DNA of 64,000 bases from an uncultured Muribaculaceae bacterium (GCA_910578395.1 CAJTPZ010000007.1:52425-116424), one strand, 5' to 3'; shown: positions 1-9,766, counted from the first letter of the stretch. Numbers and translations: made by a program. The notes: generated by a model from the sequence alone, not told the origin.

Positions 1-2
1 CA

Positions 3-89
3 TTGGCGATGTTTGTTGAAAATGCGGTGACTTTGTTGTTACAGAAAATCTTTTCTGCTTGGGAGTCGAGTGTGCTGTCTGTGGTGTAA
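3..89 (+). other. Possible 3' end of a plus-strand gene entering from the left
   Basis: A reading frame is open from the window edge to a TAA at 87-89 (28 residues, ending ...SSVLSVV). It would converge on the acyltransferase that ends at 98. The stretch is too short to recognise, and two minus-strand frames are also open across it, so it may be non-coding or belong to a minus-strand gene that continues left. Confidence 0.25.
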
Positions 90-97
90 TTGAGAGT

Positions 98-685
98 TTA
101 TTGTAGGTTCCTGATTATTTTAGCCGGATTCCCGGCGATGATACAGTTCCCTTCTTCGAAACTTTTGGTCACAACTGAGCCAGCCCCGACCACTGTGTGC
201 GGTCCTAATGTAGTTCCTGGCAATATTATGCTGTTCATACCTATCCAGCATCTTTCCCCGATGGTGACATCTTTTGCTTCGGCTTGAAGATCAAGGTTGT
301 GTAAGTCGTGGTTTGCGGTAATAATTCCAACGTTCTGGGCTATATATGTCCCCTTCCCGATTGTGATTTTTCCGAAGCTCTGATAATAAGATCCGGGCAT
401 TTGAAAATTATTGATATCATCAACGTGAAATAAGATGTTGGCAGGATTACCTACTTTTTGATAAGGAGTTATGGGCCACCATGCGGCTGAGTTGATCCCC
501 CGGAGTTTCTGATGAATAAGCCCCCGGGTTACCCATTCCCATCCTAATGATGTTATATTCTTGAACCATCGCGATCTAAATAATGGGGAGGGGTAGAATA
601 TACGTCCGAGAGTGTTTCAAACGACATAGTAGATGGATTTGCGTAATCCTATTACAGGATGTTTGATGTAATGGATGATGCCCAT
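98..685 (-). pseudogene. Left-handed beta-helix (hexapeptide-repeat) acyltransferase, interrupted by an in-frame TGA
   Basis: The intact part (ATG at 398-400) encodes hexapeptide repeats typical of O-acetyltransferases (ITIGKGTYIA, VTIGERCWIGMNSIILPG, HTVVGAGSVVTKSF, AGNPAKIIR). Such enzymes acylate sugars or polysaccharide precursors in the cytoplasm. Reading upstream in the same frame, the sequence keeps looking like the family (GWEWVTRGLIHQ, WWPITPYQKVGNPANILFHV) back to an ATG at 683-685, giving 195 codons plus stop, a normal length. The frame holds one stop, TGA at 617-619 (codon 23). There is no ATG, GTG or TTG between that TGA and the internal ATG at 400, and a product from ATG400 would lack half of the fold. 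I therefore call it a nonsense-mutated gene. A sequencing error or readthrough are the alternatives. Confidence 0.78.
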
Positions 686-821
686 TGTCTTATTGCCGAG
701 ATGTGTAAAATATCCGATAGGTATGGAATTTTACAAAAGTAGGAAAATATATAATAACCGGAACAAAGAGCTATAATAAGAAAATGGACAAATCGATAGG
801 GAGATAGTGTGCGTTTTTTGT

Positions 822-829
822 TATCTTTG
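822..829 (+). promoter_or_regulatory. -7 promoter element TATCTTTG
   Basis: Exact match to the Bacteroidota -7 consensus TAnnTTTG, about 68 bases before the ATG at 897. No good -33 TTG is seen at the expected distance. It lies inside the longer reading frame that opens at 807, which argues for the later start of the gene. Confidence 0.5.
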
Positions 830-896
830 GGAAATCTTTGCCGATTCGCGGCACATTATCTCTCTGGTAGTTGGGGAGACGGATATTGTTACTGCA

Positions 897-3887
897 ATGA
901 ATGAAGAGTCATTAAGCCAATTGTATCTGAAAGATACAGCCTTTCAGGCTTTAATGCAGCGGCGCATAATAAATGTGCTGCTGATCGCTTCGCCATACGA
1001 TGCCTTCATGATGGAGGAAGACGGACGTGTGGAGGAGCAACTCTATTTTGAGTATGTATCTCTGAATCTCAGTTCCCCTCCGCGAGTGACACGAGTGTCG
1101 CATATTACTGATGCGGTCGAGGCTATGGCTCAAAAGCATTTTGATCTTGTCATAGCGATGCCGGGAGGAGATCTCACTGAAACATTTGAGGGAGCCAAGG
1201 AGCTTAAGGGGATTAATCCCGATACTCCCATTGTGGTGCTCACCCCATTCAGCAGGGAGGTTACGCGACGTATATCACAGGAGGATCACAGTGGAGTCGA
1301 TTATGTGTTCAGCTGGCTTGGCAACGTTGATCTTCTTCTTGCCATTATAAAGCTTCTTGAAGATAAAATGAACGCCGATAACGATGTGCTTGAGGTCGGA
1401 GTTCAGGCTATCATGCTTGTGGAAGATTCGGTGAGGTTCTATTCGTCGGTTTTACCCCATATATACAAATTCCTGCTCAAGCAGTCGAGAGAATTCTCGA
1501 CCGAGGCATTGAATGTGCATGAGCAGATGTTGCGTATGCGCGGACGCCCTAAGGTGATACTTGCGCGAGATTACGAAGAGGCTCTTGAGCTTTATGGCCG
1601 GTATGGTAAAAACATGCTTGGTGTTATTACCGATGTCAGTTTCAAGCATGAGGGTGCCAAAGACCGCAAGGCCGGCTTGACGCTGGCGCGGTACCTCCGG
1701 TCAAAGGATTCGACATTGCCTATAATTGTGGAGTCGACTGAGTCGGAAAACCGGATGTTTGTGCGGGATTTCGGAGGAGTATTCATTGACAAAAACAGTA
1801 AGAAACTGTCGGTTGATCTGGAGAAGGAGATAAAACTTAATTTTGGATTCGGTGAATTTATCCTTCATGATCCTTCGTCAGGTGAATCGGTCGGCACGAT
1901 CAAGTCGGTAAACGAGCTCCAGAAGCGCATTTTCTCGATCCCCGATGAAGTTCTGTATTACCATTGCCGCCGCAATGAAGTGTCGCGATGGTTGTACTCA
2001 CGTGCGATGTTTCCTATCGCGGAAGTTCTGAGAGCCCATAAATTCACATCCATACAGGAGGCGCCGGCAGTCAAACAGCTTATATTCGATCTTGTGGTTA
2101 AATACCGCAAGATGAAAAACCGTGGAGTGGTAGCTGTATTCCGAAAGGACAGGTTTGACCATTATTCCAATTTCGCCCGTATCGGACAAGGATCGCTTGG
2201 TGGCAAAGGCCGTGGCCTTGCTTTTGTTGATTCGATTATCAAGAAGCATCCGGTATTCGACAATTTTGACGGAGTCACGATTTCGATACCACGCACGGTT
2301 GTGATATGCACCGATATTTTTGACGAATTCATGACGGCCAACGACCTGTATCCGTTGGCTTTGAGTGATGCTCCCGATTCCGAGATACTTGCACGATTCC
2401 TTGAGGCTCGATTGCCGGATAGTTTGCGTGAAGATCTTATGGCTCTTTTTGAGGTAGTAGACAGGCCTTTGGCCATAAGGAGCTCCAGCCTGCTTGAGGA
2501 CTCGCATTATCAGCCGTTTGCAGGTATATACTCGACCTACATGATACCACGTGTAGAGGACCGCAATGTAATGTTGCGCTTGCTTACCGATGCAATAAAA
2601 GGAGTGTATGCCTCGGTGTTTTTTGCCGATAGCAAGGCTTATATGACAGCGACATCAAATGTCATCGATCAGGAAAAGATGGCGGTGATAATTCAGGAAG
2701 TCGTAGGACGGGAGTGGCTCGGATATTATTTCCCGTCGTTTTCAGGTGTGGGACGCTCTCTAAATTATTATCCATTGAACAATGAGGAGCCCGAAGACGG
2801 TGTTGTTGAGGTTGCTGCCGGACTTGGAAAATATATAGTAGATGGTGGTCTGTCGCTGCGCTTTTCACCACGTCATGCCAATAAGGTGTTGCAGACATCG
2901 ACTCTTGATCTCGCGTTACGTGACACGCAGCGTAAGCTTTATGCGCTTAGTATGCATGAAGATGCGGTGGGTAAGTTTGTGACTGACGATGGCTTCAATA
3001 TAGTTAAGCTCCCTGTTCAGGATTTTGCAGGAACGGGGGCGCTGAGATATATTGTCTCGACTTATGATTCGCGTGACCAGATGATACGCGACAGCGACGA
3101 AGGACGTGGCCGCCGTGTGGTGACGTTCGCCAATATGCTGTCGCATGGAGCATTGCCTCTCGCTCCAGCTCTCGACCTTATGCTGCATACCGGTCAGGAT
3201 GCCATGCAACGCCCTGTAGAAATAGAATTTGCCGGTCTTGTCGCTCCTCCGGGAAGTCCTAACAAGGGCCATATATACTGGCTGCAGATACGCCCGATAA
3301 TAGACAGAAAGGATGTGGTTGATGATTCGATACTTGATATTCCCGATGATCAGTTGCTGCTGAAAAGCACATTGGCGCTTGGTCATGGCAATATTGATAA
3401 TGTCGATACGATTGTCTATGTACGTCCCGATAAATTTGACTCGATGCAAAATCCGGATCTTGCGTTGGAGATTGAAAATATCAACCGTAAATTTCTGGAG
3501 CGGGGTGAAGGATACGTCCTTATTGGTCCGGGACGCTGGGGGTCAAGTGACTCTTCTCTCGGAATTCCGGTGAAATGGCCAGATATATCGGCGGCACGCC
3601 TGATAGTGGAAGCTTCGCTCAACAATTACCGTATAGAGCCAAGTCAGGGTACGCACTTTTTCCAGAATCTTACGTCATTCGGCGTGGGGTACTTCACGGT
3701 CGATCCGTCGGAAAAAGGAGGAGGCATATTTGATTGCGGCTATCTTGACGCATGTCCGGCGATCTATGAATCAGAGCGTCTGCGTGTTGTGAAATTCGCC
3801 CAACCTTTGGTTATCGGTATAAATGGCCGAAAGGGTGCCGGTATTGTTATGAAACCTGAAAAACCTATTATCCCATCATTGATATGA
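897..3887 (+). CDS. Two receiver-like domains plus PEP/pyruvate-binding domain protein (PEP synthase-like)
   Basis: A 996-residue cytoplasmic protein. The N-terminal third holds two response-regulator-like segments, each in receiver order: one around residues 25-165 (NVLLIASPYDAF, HFDLVIAMPGGD, PDTPIVVLTPF) and one around 170-330 (AIMLVEDSVRFYSS, LGVITDVSF, LPIIVESTES). The rest matches the N-terminal ATP-grasp half of pyruvate phosphate dikinase/PEP synthase, with GGKGRGLAF, the IRSSSLLEDS motif and YIVDGGLSLRFSPR. I find no swivelling phosphohistidine domain (no GGxTSHAA-type motif) and no PEP-utilising barrel, so complete PEP synthase chemistry is unlikely although databases often name the family that way. 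The start at 897 (MNEESLSQL) is preferred because the 807 start overlaps a promoter element. The stop overlaps the next ATG (ATGA), implying translational coupling. The real substrate is unknown. Confidence 0.8.
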   Translation: MNEESLSQLYLKDTAFQALMQRRIINVLLIASPYDAFMMEEDGRVEEQLYFEYVSLNLSSPPRVTRVSHITDAVEAMAQKHFDLVIAMPGGDLTETFEGAKELKGINPDTPIVVLTPFSREVTRRISQEDHSGVDYVFSWLGNVDLLLAIIKLLEDKMNADNDVLEVGVQAIMLVEDSVRFYSSVLPHIYKFLLKQSREFSTEALNVHEQMLRMRGRPKVILARDYEEALELYGRYGKNMLGVITDVSFKHEGAKDRKAGLTLARYLRSKDSTLPIIVESTESENRMFVRDFGGVFIDKNSKKLSVDLEKEIKLNFGFGEFILHDPSSGESVGTIKSVNELQKRIFSIPDEVLYYHCRRNEVSRWLYSRAMFPIAEVLRAHKFTSIQEAPAVKQLIFDLVVKYRKMKNRGVVAVFRKDRFDHYSNFARIGQGSLGGKGRGLAFVDSIIKKHPVFDNFDGVTISIPRTVVICTDIFDEFMTANDLYPLALSDAPDSEILARFLEARLPDSLREDLMALFEVVDRPLAIRSSSLLEDSHYQPFAGIYSTYMIPRVEDRNVMLRLLTDAIKGVYASVFFADSKAYMTATSNVIDQEKMAVIIQEVVGREWLGYYFPSFSGVGRSLNYYPLNNEEPEDGVVEVAAGLGKYIVDGGLSLRFSPRHANKVLQTSTLDLALRDTQRKLYALSMHEDAVGKFVTDDGFNIVKLPVQDFAGTGALRYIVSTYDSRDQMIRDSDEGRGRRVVTFANMLSHGALPLAPALDLMLHTGQDAMQRPVEIEFAGLVAPPGSPNKGHIYWLQIRPIIDRKDVVDDSILDIPDDQLLLKSTLALGHGNIDNVDTIVYVRPDKFDSMQNPDLALEIENINRKFLERGEGYVLIGPGRWGSSDSSLGIPVKWPDISAARLIVEASLNNYRIEPSQGTHFFQNLTSFGVGYFTVDPSEKGGGIFDCGYLDACPAIYESERLRVVKFAQPLVIGINGRKGAGIVMKPEKPIIPSLI

Positions 3888-5269
3888 GTGTATTTAACGG
3901 ATTGCTTCGGGCCTTCGGATTTGGAGGAGGACACGATGATGAAGACAATTTAGAAGTGGGATTTGACGCTGATGAAGAATCGGCGACAGAAAATGATTGC
4001 CGGAAGCAGAGCTATCAGTCCGGTGATGCCGTATCAGAAAAAGATAATGGCGAAAAGGATGCGATTGCAGTTCCGGAAGCCCCAGATGATATAAGTTCAA
4101 AATCTACTGCCGGACAAGATGAGAAAGCGGATAAACGTGCGGCCGCTATTTTTGAAGGAGTTGTTTCGGTACTGAATGACAATCTGCCTCCTTACCTCAG
4201 GGAGTGTCTTGATCAAGAGGAGCAGTGCAAGTTTATTTACGATCGTCTTGATCAGGATCTTCGCAGCTATATTTCATCCGTGGCGAAAGGAGAGGCTGAA
4301 AAGGCCAACCGACGCTGGGGCACTGAAAAGAAAAAGCTGTTCAAGCAGGTGAATGAGGCGACTGAACAGATAGCACATGCTACCGAGCGTGCCTCGAAGG
4401 CTGAAGAAAAAGCGTTAAGCGCCGACCGTCAGAAACGTGCAATGACACAGCGTAATGCCGATCTGGAAAAACGGGTGGCAAGACTGGAGGCCGAAATTGA
4501 ACAGTATGATCTTGAAAAAAGCAGTCTGCTGAATAAACTGCGTGTGGCCGAGGTGATGGGCGGCCACAACGGTAGCGCGAATTTGACTGCTGATGAAAAA
4601 ACAATTGAATCCGATCAGCTGAAAAAAGACCTTGAAAGTGCAAGAGCCGAGATTTTAAGTCTTACTTCCCGGCTTGAAGAAGCAAACAAAGCCCTTGAAG
4701 TTGTAGGGGAAATACAGCAGCAGCTTCAGGGTATAGAAAACATGAAAAAACGTAAGAATGCGCGTATAAAGGAATTGAAAGACGAAAACGCCATATTGCG
4801 TTCCGCTCTAGAGGCTTTTCAGGATCAACCAAAAAGTGATGAGACAGATTCAAGGCAGCATGAGGATGAATATGTCGCGACGGTTGAAGACGATGAGGCG
4901 CCGGATGCCGATAGCACACCTGAGATAATAGACATGACGGAGGAAGCAGAGAGATCTTGTGAGCCTGATGGAACAGGAGTGTCAGCCGCAATCGCCGATG
5001 ATATGGATCTTCTTGCTGCTATCTCGGAAAATGAAGAAAGAGAGTCTGCTCATGAGTTGCAGCCTCAGGGTATTGTAAAGAAGAAAAGAAAGCCGCGGAC
5101 AAGGAAGCCCAAGCTTGTCGCTATCGATGAAACAATATCGGAAAGTGAGTGGTTGCTTTCGTCGACACCGGTTTCGCCTGATGTGAATCATCCTTCAGGC
5201 TTTGGCTATCAGGAGCCGTCGCGCCGAACCACCCCTCCTGATAATCCGGCGCAGATGTCGTTATGGTAA
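3884..5269 (+). CDS. Acidic coiled-coil protein of unknown function
   Basis: A 461-residue protein translationally coupled (ATGA overlap) to the receiver/PEP-binding protein. Residues about 1-80 are low-complexity and acidic; about 75-135 form a short globular segment (AAAIFEGVVSVLNDNLPPYL); about 135-310 are a long heptad-rich coiled coil rich in E, K, L and A; about 310-420 are acidic and disordered, broken by a basic patch (IVKKKRKPRTRKPKL) near residue 400. There is no signal peptide or membrane segment. The coupling suggests that it scaffolds or partners its neighbour; that is inference. I do not recognise a named family. Confidence 0.75.
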   Translation: MSVFNGLLRAFGFGGGHDDEDNLEVGFDADEESATENDCRKQSYQSGDAVSEKDNGEKDAIAVPEAPDDISSKSTAGQDEKADKRAAAIFEGVVSVLNDNLPPYLRECLDQEEQCKFIYDRLDQDLRSYISSVAKGEAEKANRRWGTEKKKLFKQVNEATEQIAHATERASKAEEKALSADRQKRAMTQRNADLEKRVARLEAEIEQYDLEKSSLLNKLRVAEVMGGHNGSANLTADEKTIESDQLKKDLESARAEILSLTSRLEEANKALEVVGEIQQQLQGIENMKKRKNARIKELKDENAILRSALEAFQDQPKSDETDSRQHEDEYVATVEDDEAPDADSTPEIIDMTEEAERSCEPDGTGVSAAIADDMDLLAAISENEERESAHELQPQGIVKKKRKPRTRKPKLVAIDETISESEWLLSSTPVSPDVNHPSGFGYQEPSRRTTPPDNPAQMSLW

Positions 5270-5301
5270 ATGTATATTAAATAAACATATATAGAAAAAT
5301 A

Positions 5302-7497
5302 ATGAAACTCAAGCATTTTGCAGTTGCAGCAGCACTTTTGGTAGCTCCATGTGTGCTTGCCGACGCTCCAGGTATACTTCCCGGAATAGCTGATTATACT
5401 ACAAATGTCAAGCGTCCGAAGTCTCCGGCGCATTTCACTTATATGCCTGATGGCGAAAGCTATCTCTTGCTCACTGACAGGGGAACCAAGATTGTCAGAT
5501 ATGAGACTGCTACCGGCAAAGAGATGGAGACAGTGCTTGATGTGTCACATACGAGAGAAGCGAGTATCAGTGTTGTGAACGGCTTTTCCCTTAGTCCTGA
5601 CGGCAAAAAAATGCTTGTTTATGAAAAAGCCGATCCCGTGTGGCGCTATTCGATCAGAGCCCAGTATTATGTGTTTGAGATCGGCCGCAACATACTGAAA
5701 CCTCTGTCGACAGACCATGCTCTTCAGGAGGCTCCGATGTTCTCGCCGGATGGCCGTATGGTCGCTTTTGTATCAGATAACAATATATATCTTAAAAAGC
5801 TTGATTTCAACACTATCACGGCTGTTACCAACGACGGTAAGGTGAATGAGGTTATCAATGGTGTTCCCGACTGGGTATATCAGGAGGAATTCAGTACCGC
5901 TGTTTCAATGGCTTGGTCGCCGGACAACACAACATTGGCTTATCTGAAGTATAATGAGAGCCAGGTTCCGATGTTTACGTTCTCTCTGTATGAAGGTGTA
6001 TGTCCGGCAAAAAGTGAATATGCGCTTTATCCAGGCATGTTCACTTACAAGTATCCGCTTCCTGGTGTGCAGAATTCCGTAGTAACACTTCATGCATTTG
6101 ACGTAGATACCCGTAAGACTAAAAATATTGCATTCGAGGATAAGACGATTGAATATATCCCGCGCATCAGATTTGGTGGTAATGATTCAAGCCGTCTTAT
6201 GGTAGCTACCCTCAATCGTGATCAGACCCGTATGGAACTGTACTCGGTAAATCCAAAGTCGACAGTGGTGAAATCCATTCTGGTCGAACAAAGTAAGGCA
6301 TGGATCATTCCGGAAACCTATGAAAACCTTACGCTAAACGATGAGTCGTTTGTAGTATGGTCTACCCGGTCAGGATTCACTCACCTATATGAGTACAGTT
6401 ATTCCGGAGCCTTGACGAGGACAATCACATCGGGCAACTGGGATGTTACTGCCTATTATGGCAGCGACATGCTCGGCAACCACTATTATCAGTCGACTCA
6501 GTGTGGTGCGGTTAACCGTGTGGTGGCACGCATTGACAAGAAAAATAAAGTTACTGTGCTTTCAGAAGAAAGGGGTAGCGCATCGGCAACATTCTCGCCG
6601 GGACGCAACTATTTTGTACTTAGCCAGAGTTCTTCTGACAAAGCTCCGCTTTATACTCTGTATAACAATAAACTTAAGCAGTTGCGTGTGCTGGTAGACA
6701 ACAGTGACGTGACAAGTTACTATGCGGGAGTAGCGAAGAAGGAATTTATCACGGTGCCTGGCGCCAATGGTGATCAGCTTAACGCTTATATCATAAAGCC
6801 TGCAAACTTTGACGCGTCCAAAAAATATCCTCTGATTGTGACACAGTACAGCGGTCCCGGATCATCGTCGGTCACCGACTCGTGGGGAATTGACTGGCAA
6901 CAGTATGCGGCTATGGAGCAAGGATATATCGTGGCTTGTGTGGATCCTCGCGGTACCAATGGACGTGGTTATGATTTCATGACTTCTGTCTATTGTCATC
7001 TGGGAGTGAATGAGACTGCCGACCACTGTGCCGCTGCGCGTTATTTTGCCTCGCTTCCCTATATCGACGGTACGCGCATGGGTATTACCGGATGGAGTTA
7101 TGGTGGATATGAGACACTCATGAGTGTGTCGGCTTCCGGTACTCCGTTTTCTGCCGGTGTCGCTATCGCACCAGTGACTTCCTGGCGCTATTATGACTCG
7201 ATATATACTGAGCGTTATATGCTCACTCCCCAACAGAACCCCGATGGCTATAAAAAATCTTCTCCTGTAAATCTCACTAAGGAAATGAATGCAAAGCTTC
7301 TTGTGATGAGCGGAACAGCCGATGACAACGTGCATTTTTCCAATACCGTTGAATACATGGCACGTCTGCATGGAGCGGGAAAGCTTTGTAATCTGATGAT
7401 TTTCCCTAATAAGGATCATAGCATCTATGGCTGTAACTCTAGGGAGCTTGTCTATAGTAATCTTATACGACACTTTAATCAGGCTTTCGGTAAATAA
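5302..7497 (+). CDS. Dipeptidyl peptidase IV, S9B serine peptidase
   Basis: A 731-residue exported peptidase (signal peptide, residues 1-20, ending VLA-DAPG) that should release X-Pro or X-Ala dipeptides from oligopeptides in the periplasm or at the surface. An N-terminal beta-propeller runs to about residue 480 and carries the DWVYQEEF motif, equivalent to the substrate-amine-binding Glu pair of DPP-IV. A C-terminal alpha/beta-hydrolase holds the triad Ser599 (GWSYGGYE), Asp674 (GTADDNVHF) and His706 (DHSIYG). Length and motif order match the S9B family. It starts 32 bases after the coiled-coil gene and is followed by a co-directional membrane protein gene. It most likely serves peptide nutrition, as in other proteolytic Bacteroidales. 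Confidence 0.93.
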   Translation: MKLKHFAVAAALLVAPCVLADAPGILPGIADYTTNVKRPKSPAHFTYMPDGESYLLLTDRGTKIVRYETATGKEMETVLDVSHTREASISVVNGFSLSPDGKKMLVYEKADPVWRYSIRAQYYVFEIGRNILKPLSTDHALQEAPMFSPDGRMVAFVSDNNIYLKKLDFNTITAVTNDGKVNEVINGVPDWVYQEEFSTAVSMAWSPDNTTLAYLKYNESQVPMFTFSLYEGVCPAKSEYALYPGMFTYKYPLPGVQNSVVTLHAFDVDTRKTKNIAFEDKTIEYIPRIRFGGNDSSRLMVATLNRDQTRMELYSVNPKSTVVKSILVEQSKAWIIPETYENLTLNDESFVVWSTRSGFTHLYEYSYSGALTRTITSGNWDVTAYYGSDMLGNHYYQSTQCGAVNRVVARIDKKNKVTVLSEERGSASATFSPGRNYFVLSQSSSDKAPLYTLYNNKLKQLRVLVDNSDVTSYYAGVAKKEFITVPGANGDQLNAYIIKPANFDASKKYPLIVTQYSGPGSSSVTDSWGIDWQQYAAMEQGYIVACVDPRGTNGRGYDFMTSVYCHLGVNETADHCAAARYFASLPYIDGTRMGITGWSYGGYETLMSVSASGTPFSAGVAIAPVTSWRYYDSIYTERYMLTPQQNPDGYKKSSPVNLTKEMNAKLLVMSGTADDNVHFSNTVEYMARLHGAGKLCNLMIFPNKDHSIYGCNSRELVYSNLIRHFNQAFGK

Positions 7498-7524
7498 GCT
7501 GTGCCAATATCAAAAGGATAAGAC

Positions 7525-8835
7525 GTGACACCTATCGAACAGCGTAAACGCAGAGTGACAGCAGGCATCTTCAGGATGCTTGCTACATGGACTATAGCGG
7601 TGCTATCGCTTGAAGCGGCAATTCTGCTTGCTTTTGTCGTGGACCAACGGTGGTTTCCTGTTGTTATCTTCGGCATCTATATGGTGAAAGTCTATCTGCG
7701 TCATGCCTCGCATTTTCCCGTCCCACGGCGTAACCGTGTGGCGGGATCTGTGGGGACGACTCTGATTATTTCGGCAATCGTAATGATTGCTATTTTGTGG
7801 ATCGGTGACCGATGGGAGCCGGAGTGGCTTAATCCGCAGCCACGCAACCAGTCGATCCCGTATATCGCCATATTGATTGTGGCTCCGGTAATGGCTGTGA
7901 CCAGCTTCTGGCAGAGGTGGGTAGCCTCAAGGTCGGCTGAACGTGAAAAATATCGTGTGAAGTTCGGTACTTATGCAGAGCATGATTTCCTTGAGGAACT
8001 GTATATGCAGGAATCTTCTCTGCAGTTGGAGATGCTTTTTGCGATCTCCGCTTTTGTCGGAGTGGCCGACTGGGTGTATTACTTTAAGTTTTACATCAAT
8101 GTCAATATAAATTCTCCTGACACGTTTGTCTACGTTATAATGCCTTCGATACTTGTAGCTGTATCATGGATGTACTTCTTCCGCCGTTATCGTGGCATGT
8201 GGGCATATTATTGCAGGAATGAAGAACTTGACAGTAAAAGCGGATTTCACACAGATGTGAGATACCTGATAGTTGCCGGTGATCACCTTTTTCTGACATC
8301 CGCGTCTTCAGGCGCTCCGGTTGACACTCCTGTGAAATGCCGTTTGCCGTTTACCGATGTTTTTGATGAATTCTCAGCACTTAACAGGTTCGTGGCTATT
8401 TCAGGATTGTCGCCAGTAAAATTGAAGTTCGCCTATGTGAACGAGAATACTGTTACGCTTTCCAATACGCTTCACTACCTGTGTTTTTTTGATAAGGAGG
8501 AACAATTGCGGGGCATAAAAACTTCCGGGGAGTTATATAGGATCGATCAGGTCCTGCGCATGGTCAATGGCGGAGAAGTGTCGCCTGTGCTTGAATCGGA
8601 GTTGCGGCGCATTTACACTGTCGCTCTGACATGGAAAACCTATTCATCTACAGGAACACGCCTTTATGCTGTGCGTAACTATCGCCCGACTTTCAGATTG
8701 CGCGATATCAGCAAGTGGAATGTCGACTATAATGATAAAAACTGGCTGTCAGTGGCGGCTGTCAATCAGGATAAGCCATTCTGGCGCCTTCGTCGTTTCT
8801 GGCGTAAATATATCAATTCGATAAATGGATTCTGA
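7525..8835 (+). CDS. Integral membrane protein of unknown function
   Basis: A 436-residue protein starting at GTG (7525), 27 bases after the peptidase stop. Hydrophobic helices are visible at about residues 20-60 (two), 75-95, 110-130, 170-195 and 200-225. The C-terminal half (about 230-436) is soluble, begins with a strand-rich part (VRYLIVAGDHLFLTSASS) and ends very basic (FWRLRRFWRKYIN). No enzyme motif is recognised. It overlaps miaA by 11 bases with the start used here for miaA. The pattern of a membrane anchor and a cytoplasmic sensor-like domain is only a description, not a function. Confidence 0.7.
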   Translation: MTPIEQRKRRVTAGIFRMLATWTIAVLSLEAAILLAFVVDQRWFPVVIFGIYMVKVYLRHASHFPVPRRNRVAGSVGTTLIISAIVMIAILWIGDRWEPEWLNPQPRNQSIPYIAILIVAPVMAVTSFWQRWVASRSAEREKYRVKFGTYAEHDFLEELYMQESSLQLEMLFAISAFVGVADWVYYFKFYINVNINSPDTFVYVIMPSILVAVSWMYFFRRYRGMWAYYCRNEELDSKSGFHTDVRYLIVAGDHLFLTSASSGAPVDTPVKCRLPFTDVFDEFSALNRFVAISGLSPVKLKFAYVNENTVTLSNTLHYLCFFDKEEQLRGIKTSGELYRIDQVLRMVNGGEVSPVLESELRRIYTVALTWKTYSSTGTRLYAVRNYRPTFRLRDISKWNVDYNDKNWLSVAAVNQDKPFWRLRRFWRKYINSINGF

Positions 8836-9766
8836 TCGGATGGATATAATGGAACAACCGGCATCGCTTATAGCGGTTGTAGGTGCGACGGCGACCGGAA
8901 AAACGCGTCGTGCTGTTGCGATTGCCCGTTCGGTCGGCGGAGAAATTCTGAGTGCTGATTCCCGCCAGGTATACCGCCGTATGGACATAGGCACAGGCAA
9001 AGATCTCGAGGAATATGGAGATGTGCCGACGCACCTGATAGATATATGCGAGCCTGGAGAAAAGTATAATCTCCATCGCTTTCTGAGGGATTATAACCGG
9101 GCTGTAGCAGAAATCAGAAGTCATGGACGTATGCCGGTGCTGTGCGGAGGAAGCGGTATGTATGTCGAGGCGGCTATCGATGGACTTAAATTGCCGGAAG
9201 TGCCTCGTGATGAGAATTTGCGGAAAAGTCTGTCTGGCAAATCTCTTGAGGAGCTTACCGATATTCTTGCCGGCATGAAGTCACTGCATAATACGACAGA
9301 TGTCGACACCGTCGACCGTGCATTGCGTGCTATCGAGATACAGAGCTATTATCTTGCGCATCCCGACTGTGAATTCGGTTCCAAGTCAAATCCTGAAAAA
9401 AATGCAGTGATCATAGGTCTGGATATTGACCGTGATATGCGCCGTAAACGCATAGACGACCGTTTGCAGAGGCGTTTTGAGTCGGGAATGACTGCCGAAG
9501 TCGAGAGTCTGCTCGCCGAGGGTATATCGGCTGAAAGCCTTATTTATTATGGCCTTGAATATAAATGGCTGACGCTGTTTGTGACGGGGAAAATAAGCCG
9601 GGAAGAGATGGAAGATGGACTGCGTGTTGCCATACATCAGTTCGCCAAACGCCAGATGACTTGGTTCAGGGGAATGGAGCGTCGCGGACACAAGATACAC
9701 TGGTTGCCTTGGGATATATCAGAGGATGAATTTGTCGGGAAAGTGCGTAATCTGGCTTGTTTATGA
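8825..9766 (+). CDS. miaA: tRNA dimethylallyltransferase MiaA
   Basis: Transfers a dimethylallyl group from DMAPP to N6 of A37 in tRNAs reading UNN codons. The P-loop is visible near residue 20 (GATATGKT), then SADSRQVYRRMDIGTGK, the catalytic Asp region typical of the family, VLCGGSGMYVEA, and the C-terminal FAKRQMTWFR. Its 313 residues fit bacterial MiaA. Starts at 8825, 8840 and 8849 are all ATG in frame; the last gives MEQPASLIAVVG directly before the P-loop and avoids overlapping the upstream gene, so the true start may be later than given. Bacteroidota commonly carry two miaA paralogues. Confidence 0.93.
   Translation: MDSDRMDIMEQPASLIAVVGATATGKTRRAVAIARSVGGEILSADSRQVYRRMDIGTGKDLEEYGDVPTHLIDICEPGEKYNLHRFLRDYNRAVAEIRSHGRMPVLCGGSGMYVEAAIDGLKLPEVPRDENLRKSLSGKSLEELTDILAGMKSLHNTTDVDTVDRALRAIEIQSYYLAHPDCEFGSKSNPEKNAVIIGLDIDRDMRRKRIDDRLQRRFESGMTAEVESLLAEGISAESLIYYGLEYKWLTLFVTGKISREEMEDGLRVAIHQFAKRQMTWFRGMERRGHKIHWLPWDISEDEFVGKVRNLACL

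Noticed and set aside
807..896. 30-codon N-terminal extension of the PEP-binding protein
   Set aside because: It overlaps the promoter element at 822-829 and encodes Cys/aromatic-rich sequence unlike the following protein; ATG 897 is better.
1998..2507. 169-codon minus-strand frame
   Set aside because: Lies wholly opposite the PEP-binding domain; composition rich in Arg, His and Ser as expected of an antisense shadow.
2916..3449. 177-codon minus-strand frame
   Set aside because: Antisense shadow of the same conserved gene, with no recognisable motif.
6862..7473. 203-codon minus-strand frame
   Set aside because: Opposite the catalytic domain of the dipeptidyl peptidase; the sense strand carries the complete triad.
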